This document shows positions 9,594 to 18,916 of a DNA stretch of 64,000 bases, in pieces (within the stretch, counting starts at the first letter, position 1; each line of letters starts with the position of its first letter). Made by a program: the position numbers and the translations under genes. Below the pieces are notes generated by a model that saw only the letters and a program-made list of their open reading frames with translations, did no database searches and had not been told where the DNA came from. Source of the stretch: Stappia sp. BW2 (GTDB taxonomy: Bacteria > Pseudomonadota > Alphaproteobacteria > Rhizobiales > Stappiaceae); NCBI RefSeq assembly GCF_008107695.1, contig NZ_VIRG01000070.1, forward strand, positions 1,736,001 through 1,800,000, read 5' to 3'.

Positions 9594-10949
9594 ATGGGCG
9601 CTGATGATCGCGCCAAGCTGATGGACAGCTTGAAAGCCAACCGCCGTTCTGCGCGCGGACGTACGGCGTCTTCGTCGGCTCGCCCGCAAGCAGCCCCGAA
9701 GCGAAAGGTCTATGATTTCAAGGAGCTTCCGCAGGTCAAGCAGTTGCAAATGCACCGGGCTGCGGCGGACATGATGGGAATTGAAAACCCGTTTTTCCGC
9801 CCGCATGATGGACTTGCTGCGGGAACGAGCTTCATCAACGGCAACAACTACGACAATTTCGCCTCCTACAACTATCTTGGTCTCAACGGGCATCCCAAGG
9901 TCAATGAAGCTGCGAAAGCGCATGTCGACAAGTTCGGCACAAGCGTTTCAGCAAGCCGGATCGTTGCGGGTGAGCGGCCGTTTCACGCGGAGCTGGAAGC
10001 AGCCCTGGCCAGAATTCACGGTGTGGAATCAGCAATCGTGATGGTGTCCGGGCATGCCACCAACGTCACAACGATTGGCCATCTTGTTCACAAAGGCGAT
10101 CTGGTTCTGACCGATTCCTTTGTCCACAACTCCATTGCCGAAGGCGTTCGTCTGTCCGGCGCTACCCGAATGAATTTCCCGCATGATGATCTGGATGCAT
10201 TGGAAAAGATGCTCGCAGATCAGCGGCACAAGTTCGACAAGGTGCTGGTTGTCGTCGAAGGTCTCTATTCGATGGATGGAGATTTCCCGGATCTGAAACG
10301 TGTCGTGAAGCTCAAACAGGCTTACGACGCCTGGCTGATGGTCGATGAAGCACATTCCATCGGGGTCCTCGGCAAGACCGGCAAGGGCATTGCAGAACAT
10401 TTCGGAATAGACCCTACGGAAGTCGAAATCTGGATGGGTACACTGTCCAAGACCTTCTCGTCCTGTGGCGGCTATATCGCCGGTTCCAAAGTGCTTTGCG
10501 ACTATCTCAAGGTATCGGCTCCGGGCTTCGTTTTTTCCGTCGGACTTTCTGCCGCGCTTGCAGGGGCAGCCATTGCCTCTGCCGAACTGCTAGAGCAGGA
10601 ACCGGAGCGGGTGGGAAAACTTCAGAAAAACGGTGCTCTTTTTCTGAAACTTGCCAAGGAAGCCGGACTGAACACCGGCCCCAGTGCCGGCTATGCGGTT
10701 GTTCCAGTGATTGTCGGCGATTCTGCAAGTGCTGCAACGCTTTCCAATCGTTTGCTCGCAAAGGGAATCAACGCCCTTCCGATCATTTTCCCGGCAGTTC
10801 CGGAGAAGTCCGCACGTATCCGGTTCTTCATCACGAGCGAACATACGGAAGAGCAGATCCGTCGCGCCGTCGAGACAACGGCTTCGGAACTGGACGCAAT
10901 GCGCGCCGATGGAACTGCCGTCGACAGGCTGATCAAGGCAGCGCGCTAA
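9594..10949 (+). CDS. rkpG: Alpha-oxoamine synthase (AONS/SPT family), RkpG-like
   Basis: 451 residues. PLP enzymes of this family join an acyl thioester to an amino acid with loss of CO2, as in 8-amino-7-oxononanoate synthase or serine palmitoyltransferase. The PLP lysine is Lys286 in GTLSKTFSSCGG; the VDEAHS cofactor motif lies about 37 residues before it. A basic, Ser/Arg-rich extension of roughly 60 residues precedes the catalytic fold and is absent from BioF. The ATG has AAAGGA upstream. The gene follows the synthase closely and no biotin genes are nearby, so it probably releases the chain from the synthase ACP as an amino ketone, rather than making biotin. That role is inferred from S. 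meliloti rkpG context and from PKS-AONS pairs such as fumonisin biosynthesis. The amino acid used is unknown. Confidence 0.85.
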   Translation: MGADDRAKLMDSLKANRRSARGRTASSSARPQAAPKRKVYDFKELPQVKQLQMHRAAADMMGIENPFFRPHDGLAAGTSFINGNNYDNFASYNYLGLNGHPKVNEAAKAHVDKFGTSVSASRIVAGERPFHAELEAALARIHGVESAIVMVSGHATNVTTIGHLVHKGDLVLTDSFVHNSIAEGVRLSGATRMNFPHDDLDALEKMLADQRHKFDKVLVVVEGLYSMDGDFPDLKRVVKLKQAYDAWLMVDEAHSIGVLGKTGKGIAEHFGIDPTEVEIWMGTLSKTFSSCGGYIAGSKVLCDYLKVSAPGFVFSVGLSAALAGAAIASAELLEQEPERVGKLQKNGALFLKLAKEAGLNTGPSAGYAVVPVIVGDSASAATLSNRLLAKGINALPIIFPAVPEKSARIRFFITSEHTEEQIRRAVETTASELDAMRADGTAVDRLIKAAR

Positions 10950-10982
10950 ACTTCCAGCGGCTCAGCCTCGTTGCAGAACGAC

Positions 10983-11010
10983 CCGGACACGGCGTTTGTG
11001 TCGTGTCCGG
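10983..11010. terminator. Hairpin between convergent rkpG-like and rkpH-like genes
   Basis: CCGGACACG at 10983-10991 pairs perfectly with CGTGTCCGG at 11002-11010 around a ten-base loop. There is no T-run on either side, so it may act as a shared weak terminator or protect transcript ends. Confidence 0.6.
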
Positions 11011-11023
11011 AAGGGATCAAAAT

Positions 11024-11833
11024 CTACTTGTCGGAACCATCCCGGTAGCGTGGGTCCTGATCAATTGTTACGTCAAAACCGCCCATGAACAGATCGCCGA
11101 TTTTCGTCGGCAGAAGGTTCTGAAGCCGGATCCCCCACGCAAGCAAAAACGGAAATGCGTAAAACGGCTTGCGGCGATCGATGGCGCGCCGCATCAACAT
11201 TGCGGCTTTAGAGGCCGGCATTTCAAAAGGTTTTGCCCCCTGGTGGCGGGCGGACATCGGTGAAGTCACGAAGCCCGGGCAGATGATCGTCACGGACACA
11301 CCGAAGGGTTTCAGCCAGCCACGCAGAGAATGGCCGTAGCTTATCAGCGCCGCCTTGGTGGCACTGTAACTTGGCATGTCAGGCAGGGCGCGCATTCCAG
11401 CCAGAGATGAAATAAGCACCAACTGTCCCTTCCGGCGTTTTTGCATCCCATCGACAACACCGGAGATGGTGTTGACCACGCCGCGGTAATTCACGTCGAT
11501 CTGCCGATCACTGTCAGCGTTCGATTCCCGTGTCCGGTTCGGACCAAGTCCTGCCGTAACGCCGGCATTCGCGATGACCAGATCCAGTGGATGCCGCATG
11601 TCCAGGTCGCTCAGGTAGGCGTGCAATGCGTCTCGGTCACGAATGTCGACAGCGCTGGTTTCGCCGTCGGCGCCAAGCGCCCGTATTTCCGTCAACAGAG
11701 CTTCAAGCCGGGTTTGGTCGCGGGCGATCAGGGCGAAATAGATGCCGGGGCCGGCGAATTCACGCGCGAGCGCCTGTCCTATGCCTCCACTGGCACCGGT
11801 CAATACGATGACCTTCTGCGTTTCGCCTGCCAT
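11024..11833 (-). CDS. rkpH: Short-chain dehydrogenase/reductase, RkpH-like
   Basis: 269 residues from the ATG at 11833, chosen because GGGAGAGG precedes it; an upstream extension of 16 residues is unlikely. Classical SDR features are visible: TGASGGIG nucleotide motif near residue 11, NAG near 89, catalytic Ser in ISSLAG and YSATK. It is the last gene of the leftward capsule operon, 20 bases after the KpsC-like gene, and lies tail to tail with the oxoamine synthase. S. meliloti rkpH is likewise an SDR gene next to rkpG. The simplest role is reduction of the 3-keto group made by the RkpG-like enzyme to an alcohol, as 3-ketosphinganine reductase does in sphingolipid synthesis. This is an inference; the substrate is not known. 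Confidence 0.8.
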   Translation of the reverse strand: MAGETQKVIVLTGASGGIGQALAREFAGPGIYFALIARDQTRLEALLTEIRALGADGETSAVDIRDRDALHAYLSDLDMRHPLDLVIANAGVTAGLGPNRTRESNADSDRQIDVNYRGVVNTISGVVDGMQKRRKGQLVLISSLAGMRALPDMPSYSATKAALISYGHSLRGWLKPFGVSVTIICPGFVTSPMSARHQGAKPFEMPASKAAMLMRRAIDRRKPFYAFPFLLAWGIRLQNLLPTKIGDLFMGGFDVTIDQDPRYRDGSDK

Positions 11834-11853
11834 AATCGCCTCTCCCATGAGGA

Positions 11854-13593
11854 TTAAATTCCAAGTTTTCTGCCCAGCCACGATGAATGACGCTTGAGGG
11901 AGGTCACCAGAAGGTGCCGCTTGTCAGTCCGCTGCTCTGCAAGCCTTGCGACCAGAAATTCCGGAGAACAAGGCAGCAAGGACACCGGGTCTATTGTACG
12001 GGCGTATTTAACGAGTGCCAGATAGACCAGTTCCGGCAAGGTGCGGCTTTTGCCCCTGCCCTCAATTTCCGTCAGGTCCTCGCAAAGCCCCCAACCCGCA
12101 TAAAAGGGCGCTCCGTGAACGCAAACCTTCTTGCCTCGCAACAGCGCCTCGAAGCCGGATAAGGACGAAAAGGTCTCGATGACGTCAACGGCCTCGATGA
12201 GATCGATGATATTTGCATCTTCAGCAATATCATCAGCGTATTGCAAAGCAGTCTCACGCGGCACCCGGCCCTTGCGCAAACCTGTTTCAACGTCAGGGTG
12301 CGGTTTGAATATCAGGAATGCTTCCGGATGACGCTCACGAGCAAGCCGCAACAGGTCTAGATTGACATTCGGCGTGTTGGCGCAATCGATTGTCGCGGAC
12401 CTGGACTTTCTGATTGCCGCATCGTCAGCGACCTGGCCCGGCACAAGGATCTTTTCCCTGTCGGCCGGATAGTCAAACTCCTGCGACTTGCCGAAATTGT
12501 ATTTCGAAACTCGGGCGCGAATGATGAGGTCGATCAGCGCTTCGCCGCGTTGCCTTTCAGCAGGCGTCAGCTCGTATTCCTTCAGCAGAACTTCCAGCCG
12601 GCTAGGTCGCGAAGGATCGTAATAGATCCCGAGGTCGTCTACCGCCAGCATCGCCCCCCTTGCAAGGCCCGCGCCAAGACCTACAGATCGCAGGAAACCA
12701 TCCTCAATGCGCAACAACGGAACTGAAATCCGTGCGCAAAGCGCTTCAAACGCAGGATCGGTTCGGCCGGCCCAGGAGTATATGCGTCCGCTGTCGGCTC
12801 GGGCGGCTGCGACTGCGTCTTGCTGTACATCGTGAAACCTGACTGCCCCACCTTTTCCGGAAAAGGTGGCATTGATGGACGGGTGGTTCCAGTACTGTGC
12901 GCCGTAACAATGGCCGGGAACGGAATTGGCCTGCCACTGCTCCTGCATCAGCGTATAGATTTCTATCGCTTCGTCAGGGCTCAGAAGAGAATTTCCATAA
13001 GGCGAGAACCAGGCGGTCCGGCAAGAAAGAACCCAATTAAGAAGGCTGTCGATAGCTATCTGCTCGCGCGCAGCCTTCTTCAGTAGCTCGGTCCAGAACG
13101 TTTCGCCGTCTGTTTGGCCTTCTTCGCCGGCCAGAATTCTCTCCAGGCTTAGACCATCTGTTCCGAGCTTGGCATCCTCGCCCGCCGCGGCGCAGGAAAA
13201 CAAACGCTTACGCCATATCCCTGTAAAATCGTAGACCGACGCGTTGCTCCCATTCGATTTGTCGAACTGCCTGAGCAACGCTTTACAGGCGGCACTCCTC
13301 AAGGATTGGTCGTTCTGCTTGGAACCCGACACCGGTAAAAGAATGAGGCTGGATGGCAGGCGACGTGCTTGATGAGGCGTCGGTCCTTCCAGGATCAGAA
13401 GGGCTCCACCGGCATTAGTAAGCGCCTTGCCAGGCAGATTGGCATTCCTCAGCCACCCCGCGTGCAACGGTTTGGTACCGGCCCCCTCTGCAAGTCCGGC
13501 TTCTACAGCCGCACGCAGTCGGTCTGCCACTGGGTGAAGGTCCGGGTCGATGATCTTTACCGCTGACCTTTGTCTTTTCAACCAACCGATCAT
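11854..13593 (-). CDS. kpsC: KpsC-like capsule beta-Kdo transferase with one recognisable GT module (RkpJ-like)
   Basis: 579 residues. Escherichia coli KpsC (about 675) has two Kdo-transferase modules that build the poly-Kdo linker between lipid and capsule. Here the second module is clear: the linker with SPYG near residue 190, IEDGFLRSVG at 296-305, KPHP at 430-433 and HGAPFYAGWGL at 493-503. The first about 170 residues show no GWG motif or KPHP motif, so the first module is missing or strongly altered. The start codon overlaps the preceding gene's stop as ATGA, with GGGGTG upstream, so translation is coupled. It is cytoplasmic or membrane-peripheral. S. meliloti RkpJ is also KpsC-like. 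Whether it is a polymerising or single-step transferase cannot be told. Confidence 0.85.
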   Translation of the reverse strand: MIGWLKRQRSAVKIIDPDLHPVADRLRAAVEAGLAEGAGTKPLHAGWLRNANLPGKALTNAGGALLILEGPTPHQARRLPSSLILLPVSGSKQNDQSLRSAACKALLRQFDKSNGSNASVYDFTGIWRKRLFSCAAAGEDAKLGTDGLSLERILAGEEGQTDGETFWTELLKKAAREQIAIDSLLNWVLSCRTAWFSPYGNSLLSPDEAIEIYTLMQEQWQANSVPGHCYGAQYWNHPSINATFSGKGGAVRFHDVQQDAVAAARADSGRIYSWAGRTDPAFEALCARISVPLLRIEDGFLRSVGLGAGLARGAMLAVDDLGIYYDPSRPSRLEVLLKEYELTPAERQRGEALIDLIIRARVSKYNFGKSQEFDYPADREKILVPGQVADDAAIRKSRSATIDCANTPNVNLDLLRLARERHPEAFLIFKPHPDVETGLRKGRVPRETALQYADDIAEDANIIDLIEAVDVIETFSSLSGFEALLRGKKVCVHGAPFYAGWGLCEDLTEIEGRGKSRTLPELVYLALVKYARTIDPVSLLPCSPEFLVARLAEQRTDKRHLLVTSLKRHSSWLGRKLGI

Positions 13594-14912
13594 AACGGCA
13601 CCCCGAGCGCACGCGCCCTTGCAAGCCTCGGTGGAGGATCGACGTAGGCACCGAAGGCATTCAAGTCCCTTTCGGCAACCTTGCGGGCAATGTTGTCCGC
13701 GGCAACCGACACACCTTCGGCATTGTGGATCGATCCACGAACCTGCGTCGAAGCGGCGAGAGCCTGAATGTATGCAGAAAGCAGGTCTTTATCCGGATAG
13801 GCCGGGGCATGCCAGAAAGTTGCGAGATCGTCCTGGTGGGTCAGACCAGCGATGTCATAGTGGGCCGGTACCAGTGTTTTTACCGGCAGGCCAGCTTGCA
13901 AGGCTTCAAGTCCAGCGGTTGAATTCAGCGTCACAACCCCAAGAGCTTCTTCAAATGGCTTTGCGAGGCCTCCGCCATCGAGAAAATGAACCCTGTCTCG
14001 CACACCAAAGCGATCCGCCAGCGTTTTTGAAACACCCGGCCAATCTTCAAAGCCGACATCAAGCGGGTGACTTTTCAAAACCAGATGGACGTCTTCAGGG
14101 GCCTCGTTGGCCAATGACCGGAACACGATCTCAAGGACCTGCTTAAAACTCTCGAATGGAGAGTGTCTGCGAAGCTGGAAATCACCTTCAAGCTGCAATG
14201 GCAAAACATAGTAGCGAACCGCCTTATCCCTGAGGCCTGCCAGCAAGCTTTCCGCTGCCCGATCTCTCTGTTTTTCTTTCAACAGCCGCGCCGCGCCTCT
14301 CAGATATTCCTGAATAGGCGGATAGATCGTATGGCGCTGATACGCTGGATACAAAGGTTTCAGAAACACATTGGTCAGATTGTAGACAACATCAGGGGCC
14401 GTCTGCAGCCAAAAGCTTGAAGGGTAACGAGGGCTTAGGTCCACCGGACCTGCAGCTTCCGCTACGCGCCGGATCGAAGCCGGATCGGAAGGAAAATGAC
14501 TGAGAGTGGAGAGGCCATTGCGCTCCAGTGTCATCCAGCCGGGCCGCAAAGCCCCGAGTTCTGTCACGGCAACATAAACACCCTGCTTAATCGCTTTTTC
14601 GATTGCCACGCGATGATAAAGGCGCTGGTCCCCATGAAGGACGAGATCGGTTATTCCGTGATTGCGCAGGTAGTCGTCTATGAAGACCGGCCATTCCGAC
14701 GGGTGCATCTTGTAGCTGACGCAGCCCTTTCCGTGCCAATGCAGCCAGTCGCCCGCGCAGAAGTTGATCCGGTGAACACCGAAGCCCTGGGCTTTGAGAC
14801 GATCCCCCGTCAGCTTGTAGAGTGGAGATAACGGCCCTTGCAGAAAAAGGACCTGTCGTTCAGCGTTTGAGCGAGCTTCCGTAGGCACAGAATGCTCAGC
14901 CACGCCAGACAT
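13590..14912 (-). CDS. kpsS: KpsS-like capsule polysaccharide transferase, copy 1
   Basis: 440 residues from the ATG at 14912, preceded by AGGTGG; the longer reading frame would overlap the upstream gene by 62 bases. KpsS adds the first Kdo to the lipid acceptor in E. coli group 2 capsules. Family marks are VLFLQGP near residue 21, NFCAGDW near 50, LKSHPLD near 295 and LNSTAGLEAL near 340. It overlaps the second kpsS-like gene by 17 bases and the kpsC-like gene by four. The two KpsS-like proteins are clear paralogues along their whole length. Which copy performs the first addition is unknown. Confidence 0.83.
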   Translation of the reverse strand: MSGVAEHSVPTEARSNAERQVLFLQGPLSPLYKLTGDRLKAQGFGVHRINFCAGDWLHWHGKGCVSYKMHPSEWPVFIDDYLRNHGITDLVLHGDQRLYHRVAIEKAIKQGVYVAVTELGALRPGWMTLERNGLSTLSHFPSDPASIRRVAEAAGPVDLSPRYPSSFWLQTAPDVVYNLTNVFLKPLYPAYQRHTIYPPIQEYLRGAARLLKEKQRDRAAESLLAGLRDKAVRYYVLPLQLEGDFQLRRHSPFESFKQVLEIVFRSLANEAPEDVHLVLKSHPLDVGFEDWPGVSKTLADRFGVRDRVHFLDGGGLAKPFEEALGVVTLNSTAGLEALQAGLPVKTLVPAHYDIAGLTHQDDLATFWHAPAYPDKDLLSAYIQALAASTQVRGSIHNAEGVSVAADNIARKVAERDLNAFGAYVDPPPRLARARALGVPL

Positions 14913-16245
14913 GCGTCCACCTTTCGGTTTTGCCACGACGGTCCAACTGTTCGGCAAAGGTGGTCACAATCCCTCTTGCCTGTGCCTTTTGTAAACGCGG
15001 TGGCGTTTCGCAGAAGGCTTGCGGCAGATTTACCGTGTCGGCAATCATCCGCTCCGCCATGAGATCGGCAGCCGCTTCCCTGCCTTCCTTGGTGTAGAAA
15101 CATCCCTTGACCTGAATGGACGCTGCGAGCAGCCGCTCAAGCGCATCCAGCAGGTTCTGATCTGGCATCGTCGGGTTGCGCCAGAAATCATCGAGAGGAT
15201 TCTGACAGGTCAGCCCTGCGATGTCGTAAAGCGCGATACCAAGCACTTTCGTGGGGCAATTCGCTCTGAGAGCATGCAGCCCGGTGGTGCTGTTGATCGT
15301 CAGGGATCCTGCTGCATGCTCCAGAAGACGGTTCAGGTTCCCCCCATCCACGAGCAAGACGCGCTTTTTCACCCGGTACTTTTTGGCAAGGGTCCGCAGG
15401 ATACGGCCCCAGGGCTCCATGCCGTTGTCTAGTGGGTGTACCTTGAAGACAAGACGTGCAGAGGATGGAGCGTTTCCTGCAAAGGACTTGATCACTTCCT
15501 CCGCAGCATCGGCGATATGATCGTATTGGGAATTGTAGCGAAGCTGATAGTCACTCTGGAGCTGAAGAGGAAAGACGTAATAGGGCAAGCCGGTTGCGAT
15601 GATGTCGTCAATCACGTGGTGCGCATGCCTGTTCCGGCTTTTCGCACGCGCAAACCGCGGAATGTTGCTCAGGTAATCGATCAGCGGGTGATAGAGCTTG
15701 TCCCGGACATATCGTGGATAGGACAACGCAAAGATTACGTTGGCCATATTATAGGTCACCTCGTTCACCGCTTCGTTTATGAACGGGTATTTGTAGAGTG
15801 GCTGACGGTCAATATCAGGAAGGCTGCTGCCAGCCTGCATGATGTGGTCCGGACTGTCCGGGAACCTGGAATGCGCGGACATTCCGCAATGTTCCAACGT
15901 TATCCAGTCCGGGCGAAGATAGCCGTTTTCAAAGGTCAGGCAGGTTATGCCAAGTTCAGCCCCCACTTCCGCGGCAGCCACGTGATAGGGCACGCGGTCT
16001 GCGTAATAAACGATGTGGGTGATCTTCTCTTCCCGGCAGTAGGTTCTCAGCCAGTCGGGCCATTTGCGCAAAGACCCTCTATAGGACGTGCACCTGCGAT
16101 CATGCCAAGCGATCCAGTCTCCGGCACACAGATTTATCCTGCGTGTCGACGCTCCCGCCTTTTCAAGACTGTCGGCAATGGTTTTCGCAAAAACACCAGG
16201 CGGCCCTTGCAGAAACAGCACCACCATTGAACTGACTGAAACCAT
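14896..16245 (-). CDS. kpsS: KpsS-like capsule polysaccharide transferase, copy 2
   Basis: 449 residues from the ATG at 16245; a TTG at 16257 and an ATG at 16227 are alternatives and none has a good ribosome site, so the start is uncertain. Motifs parallel those of copy 1: VLFLQGPPG at the N-terminus, NLCAGDW, FKVHPLD and INSTTGLHAL. The C-terminus is about 25 residues longer than in copy 1. It is transcribed before copy 1, 73 bases after the export lipoprotein gene, so the operon order is exporter, kpsS-like 2, kpsS-like 1, kpsC-like, rkpH-like. The pair probably arose by tandem duplication and may use different acceptors; that is an inference. Confidence 0.82.
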   Translation of the reverse strand: MVSVSSMVVLFLQGPPGVFAKTIADSLEKAGASTRRINLCAGDWIAWHDRRCTSYRGSLRKWPDWLRTYCREEKITHIVYYADRVPYHVAAAEVGAELGITCLTFENGYLRPDWITLEHCGMSAHSRFPDSPDHIMQAGSSLPDIDRQPLYKYPFINEAVNEVTYNMANVIFALSYPRYVRDKLYHPLIDYLSNIPRFARAKSRNRHAHHVIDDIIATGLPYYVFPLQLQSDYQLRYNSQYDHIADAAEEVIKSFAGNAPSSARLVFKVHPLDNGMEPWGRILRTLAKKYRVKKRVLLVDGGNLNRLLEHAAGSLTINSTTGLHALRANCPTKVLGIALYDIAGLTCQNPLDDFWRNPTMPDQNLLDALERLLAASIQVKGCFYTKEGREAAADLMAERMIADTVNLPQAFCETPPRLQKAQARGIVTTFAEQLDRRGKTERWTHVWRG

Positions 16246-16318
16246 GCAATTTGCCAACCTACCGGCTTTAACGGCCCACCCTGTTTATCTGAGCCGTTAA
16301 ATCTTCTTACGGCAACTG

Positions 16319-17449
16319 TTAATCCGTGAGGTTACTTACCACAGAGTAGTTGCTGATGAGCGGCGCGATAATTTGCAGGAACTTGCCAAGCTCAGCAGTC
16401 GGATGGTTCGAAACGAACAGGATGTCCTTGTCTCTCATCTCGAATTTCTGCGACAGGAAGAAGCCCTTGGGGTCACGAAGGCTCAACTTGTAGACAAGCG
16501 GTACGCTCTGCGCACCTGTCAGTTTGTCGGCAATTTGAGGCTTAAGCTTCCGCACCAGTGCCGCATCTTCGAAGCGGAACAGGAAGACGCCGTTGGCATC
16601 TGCACGGTCATCTCGCAGACCACCGACTGTCGCCAGCGCCTCGGCCATCGTTACCGTCTTTGTTCTGAACGGAACCAGCTGATTGGCCTTGAGAGCTCCG
16701 AAAGCGGAGAACGTGCGCGGGCGATGCGACAGCAGAATATTGTCGTTCGGCGCGACCAGAACGTTGTTTTCCGGATAATCGATGAGATCTTCCAGACGGG
16801 TGGTTCCTGCGCGGTTGCCGCGCTTCAGGGTCACCACGGTTTCGTAGGTTGCATCACGTGCGCCGCCTGCTTGCGCAACGAGGTCGAGAAGCCGTGTGTT
16901 TCGAAGCGGTAGCGGATAAACGCCGGGCTTGGCGACATCGCCGACGACAACAGCGGTCGAACTCAGCTTGTCCCTCAGGGAAATGAGAACCTGCGGTTCA
17001 ACGGCCTTTCCGACGAGCTTCTGCTGCACCGACTGGCGCAGACCTTCGATGCTCAGACCGGCAGCCCGGATGCGGCCAGCATAGGGCACGAAGATATAGC
17101 CGCTTTCGTCAACGACGGAGGGGATGTTGCTCGACCCACCACCGGCACTGCTGAACAGGCCGTCGGGTGACGCCTCCCAGATTGTGACGTTCAACGTATC
17201 ACCAACGCCTAGGAGGGTCGAAGAACCACCACTTCCCACACCGTGGAACTGGTTAGCAAACGCGAGCGGACGATAGCTCTTGATGGTATCAATGTTGGAT
17301 GGGGAGACAACGACGACGGTATAATCGCCAGTCTGCGCACTGTTCTCGACGTCTTGTGACGAAATATTTATTGCAGCCGGACCTTCGCCCGGCAGGGCGG
17401 AGCATCCAAACAGAACCCCGGCAGCCGCCAATACTGACAAAAAACGCAT
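16319..17449 (-). CDS. Outer-membrane polysaccharide export lipoprotein (Wza/KpsD family)
   Basis: 376 residues from the ATG at 17449, which starts a neat lipoprotein signal with lipobox LFGC; a GTG five codons earlier is possible. The poly-export domain runs from about residue 75 to 165, with GDTLNVTIWE at its start, and one or two SLBB-type segments follow (VVGDVAKPGVYPL near 180). Proteins of this family form the outer-membrane channel for capsule or exopolysaccharide. It heads the leftward capsule operon. No inner-membrane transporter (KpsM/KpsT) or KpsE-like co-polymerase is encoded in the window, so partners lie elsewhere. Its promoter shares the 236-base gap with the divergent epimerase gene. 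Confidence 0.87.
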   Translation of the reverse strand: MRFLSVLAAAGVLFGCSALPGEGPAAINISSQDVENSAQTGDYTVVVVSPSNIDTIKSYRPLAFANQFHGVGSGGSSTLLGVGDTLNVTIWEASPDGLFSSAGGGSSNIPSVVDESGYIFVPYAGRIRAAGLSIEGLRQSVQQKLVGKAVEPQVLISLRDKLSSTAVVVGDVAKPGVYPLPLRNTRLLDLVAQAGGARDATYETVVTLKRGNRAGTTRLEDLIDYPENNVLVAPNDNILLSHRPRTFSAFGALKANQLVPFRTKTVTMAEALATVGGLRDDRADANGVFLFRFEDAALVRKLKPQIADKLTGAQSVPLVYKLSLRDPKGFFLSQKFEMRDKDILFVSNHPTAELGKFLQIIAPLISNYSVVSNLTD

Positions 17450-17685
17450 TAGTACCCAATCCACCCATTTGCTGCCCAGTCTGGTAACACCCTCTTGGTA
17501 GGATGTCCAAGACGCATCGTGGCTTTCCCCGGGAGAAACCTACCGGCTGTGACTTTGCTGTAACACTACACCCGCTTTTCCTAGTGAATTGATAAAATTC
17601 CAATTTATCGTCTTCTGTTCGGCATGTGAGCGTCGATAATCGAATTCACCGCCTGAGCGCCCAACATCTCTTTTCGGGGTATCTT

Positions 17686-18870
17686 ATGACCGCAAGCAAC
17701 CGGCATGATGACATTAAAAACATTAAAAACCTCTCGTCAGAATTAACAAACTGGCTACGAGATTCCGCCTTGCCTCTCTGGTCGACCGCAGGCATCGACC
17801 AGCAAACCAACACCACGCTCGACGCCATCGATCTCAAGACCCAGGCCGGGCTACCAGTTCCGCGGCGCGCAAGGGTTGTGAACAGGCAGATCTATTCGTT
17901 GCTTGAAGGTAAGAGACTTGGGTGGACGGGCCCGGCAGAGGAAAGAGCGTCGGCGCTTTTCGACTGGTACACGGACACGTTCCTGATGCCGGAAGGACAT
18001 TACGCTTCTAGTGTCGACATCGACAACAAGGTCACCGACCCGCGCTTCGACCTCTACAATCAGTCGTTCTCTCTTTTCGGCTTCGCACAGATTGCTGCGG
18101 CTTTACCGGACCGTAAAGCCAGCGCCATCCAAAATGCGGACAATTTGCTGAAACACCTGATGACGACCTATCGCCATCCGGAAGCCGGCTTTCAGGAAGC
18201 CTCTCCCGCACGAGTACCGCTTTGCTCCAATCCTCATATGCACATGTTCGAGGCCTGTCTGGCGTGGGAAGCCGTTTCCGAAAACGCCTGTTGGGCTGAT
18301 TTGGCTGATGAAATTGCCGAACTCGCTCTCACACGCTTCATAGATCCGGTTTCCGGTGGGCTGCGGGAATTCTTCAACAGCGACTGGACTCCGTTTGATG
18401 GTGACAAAGGCCGCGTCATGGAACCAGGCCATCAGTTTGAATGGGCCTGGCTGCTGACGAGATGGGGACAATCGCGAAAGGACGCAGGTGCCCTGATCGC
18501 TGCACGGCGCTTCTACGATATCGCCTGGACCTACGGCATAGATGAAAGCCGCGGCGTTGCCTTCATGGCCCTGAACGACGATTTTTCCGTTCGTGATCCG
18601 ATGGCCCGCCTTTGGGGGCAGACGGAATGGATCAAGGCAGCGATTGCGCTGGCCGATGTTTCTACCGGAACGGAGCGCGATGCCTATCTTGCTGATATCC
18701 CCGAAGCCGGCAGGGCATTGCAGATTTACTTTGCCGACGTTCCTGCTGGTCTCTGGCGGGACAAGCTGGCACCTGACGGAACCTTTACCGACGAGCCGGC
18801 ACCGGCGAGTTCGCTCTATCACATCGTCTGCGCGATTTCCGAACTCCATGACTTCGCAAGGACACTGTGA
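17686..18870 (+). CDS. N-acylglucosamine 2-epimerase (AGE) family sugar isomerase/epimerase
   Basis: 394 residues from the ATG at 17686, preceded by CGGGG; a GTG 20 codons upstream is less likely. The family folds as an (alpha/alpha)6 barrel and epimerises or isomerises sugars, for example N-acetylglucosamine to N-acetylmannosamine, or mannose to fructose. Catalytic-type histidines are seen in NPHMHMFEA (about residue 180) and EPGHQFEWAW (about 248), and a third in the C-terminal YHIVCAISELHDF. Substrate cannot be read from the sequence. Position beside the capsule operon, divergent from the exporter gene, suggests supply of a sugar precursor such as a mannose or ManNAc derivative. A U-rich hairpin ends the gene. 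Confidence 0.8.
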   Translation: MTASNRHDDIKNIKNLSSELTNWLRDSALPLWSTAGIDQQTNTTLDAIDLKTQAGLPVPRRARVVNRQIYSLLEGKRLGWTGPAEERASALFDWYTDTFLMPEGHYASSVDIDNKVTDPRFDLYNQSFSLFGFAQIAAALPDRKASAIQNADNLLKHLMTTYRHPEAGFQEASPARVPLCSNPHMHMFEACLAWEAVSENACWADLADEIAELALTRFIDPVSGGLREFFNSDWTPFDGDKGRVMEPGHQFEWAWLLTRWGQSRKDAGALIAARRFYDIAWTYGIDESRGVAFMALNDDFSVRDPMARLWGQTEWIKAAIALADVSTGTERDAYLADIPEAGRALQIYFADVPAGLWRDKLAPDGTFTDEPAPASSLYHIVCAISELHDFARTL

Positions 18871-18916
18871 CCTGACTGGTTGCCGTAAACCACAGACATG
18901 GCGAAACCAGAGCAGG

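Noticed and set aside
1957..17449. Synthase locus as an antibiotic or siderophore cluster
   Set aside because: No NRPS, resistance, tailoring or siderophore-uptake genes; capsule genes and rkp layout explain it better.
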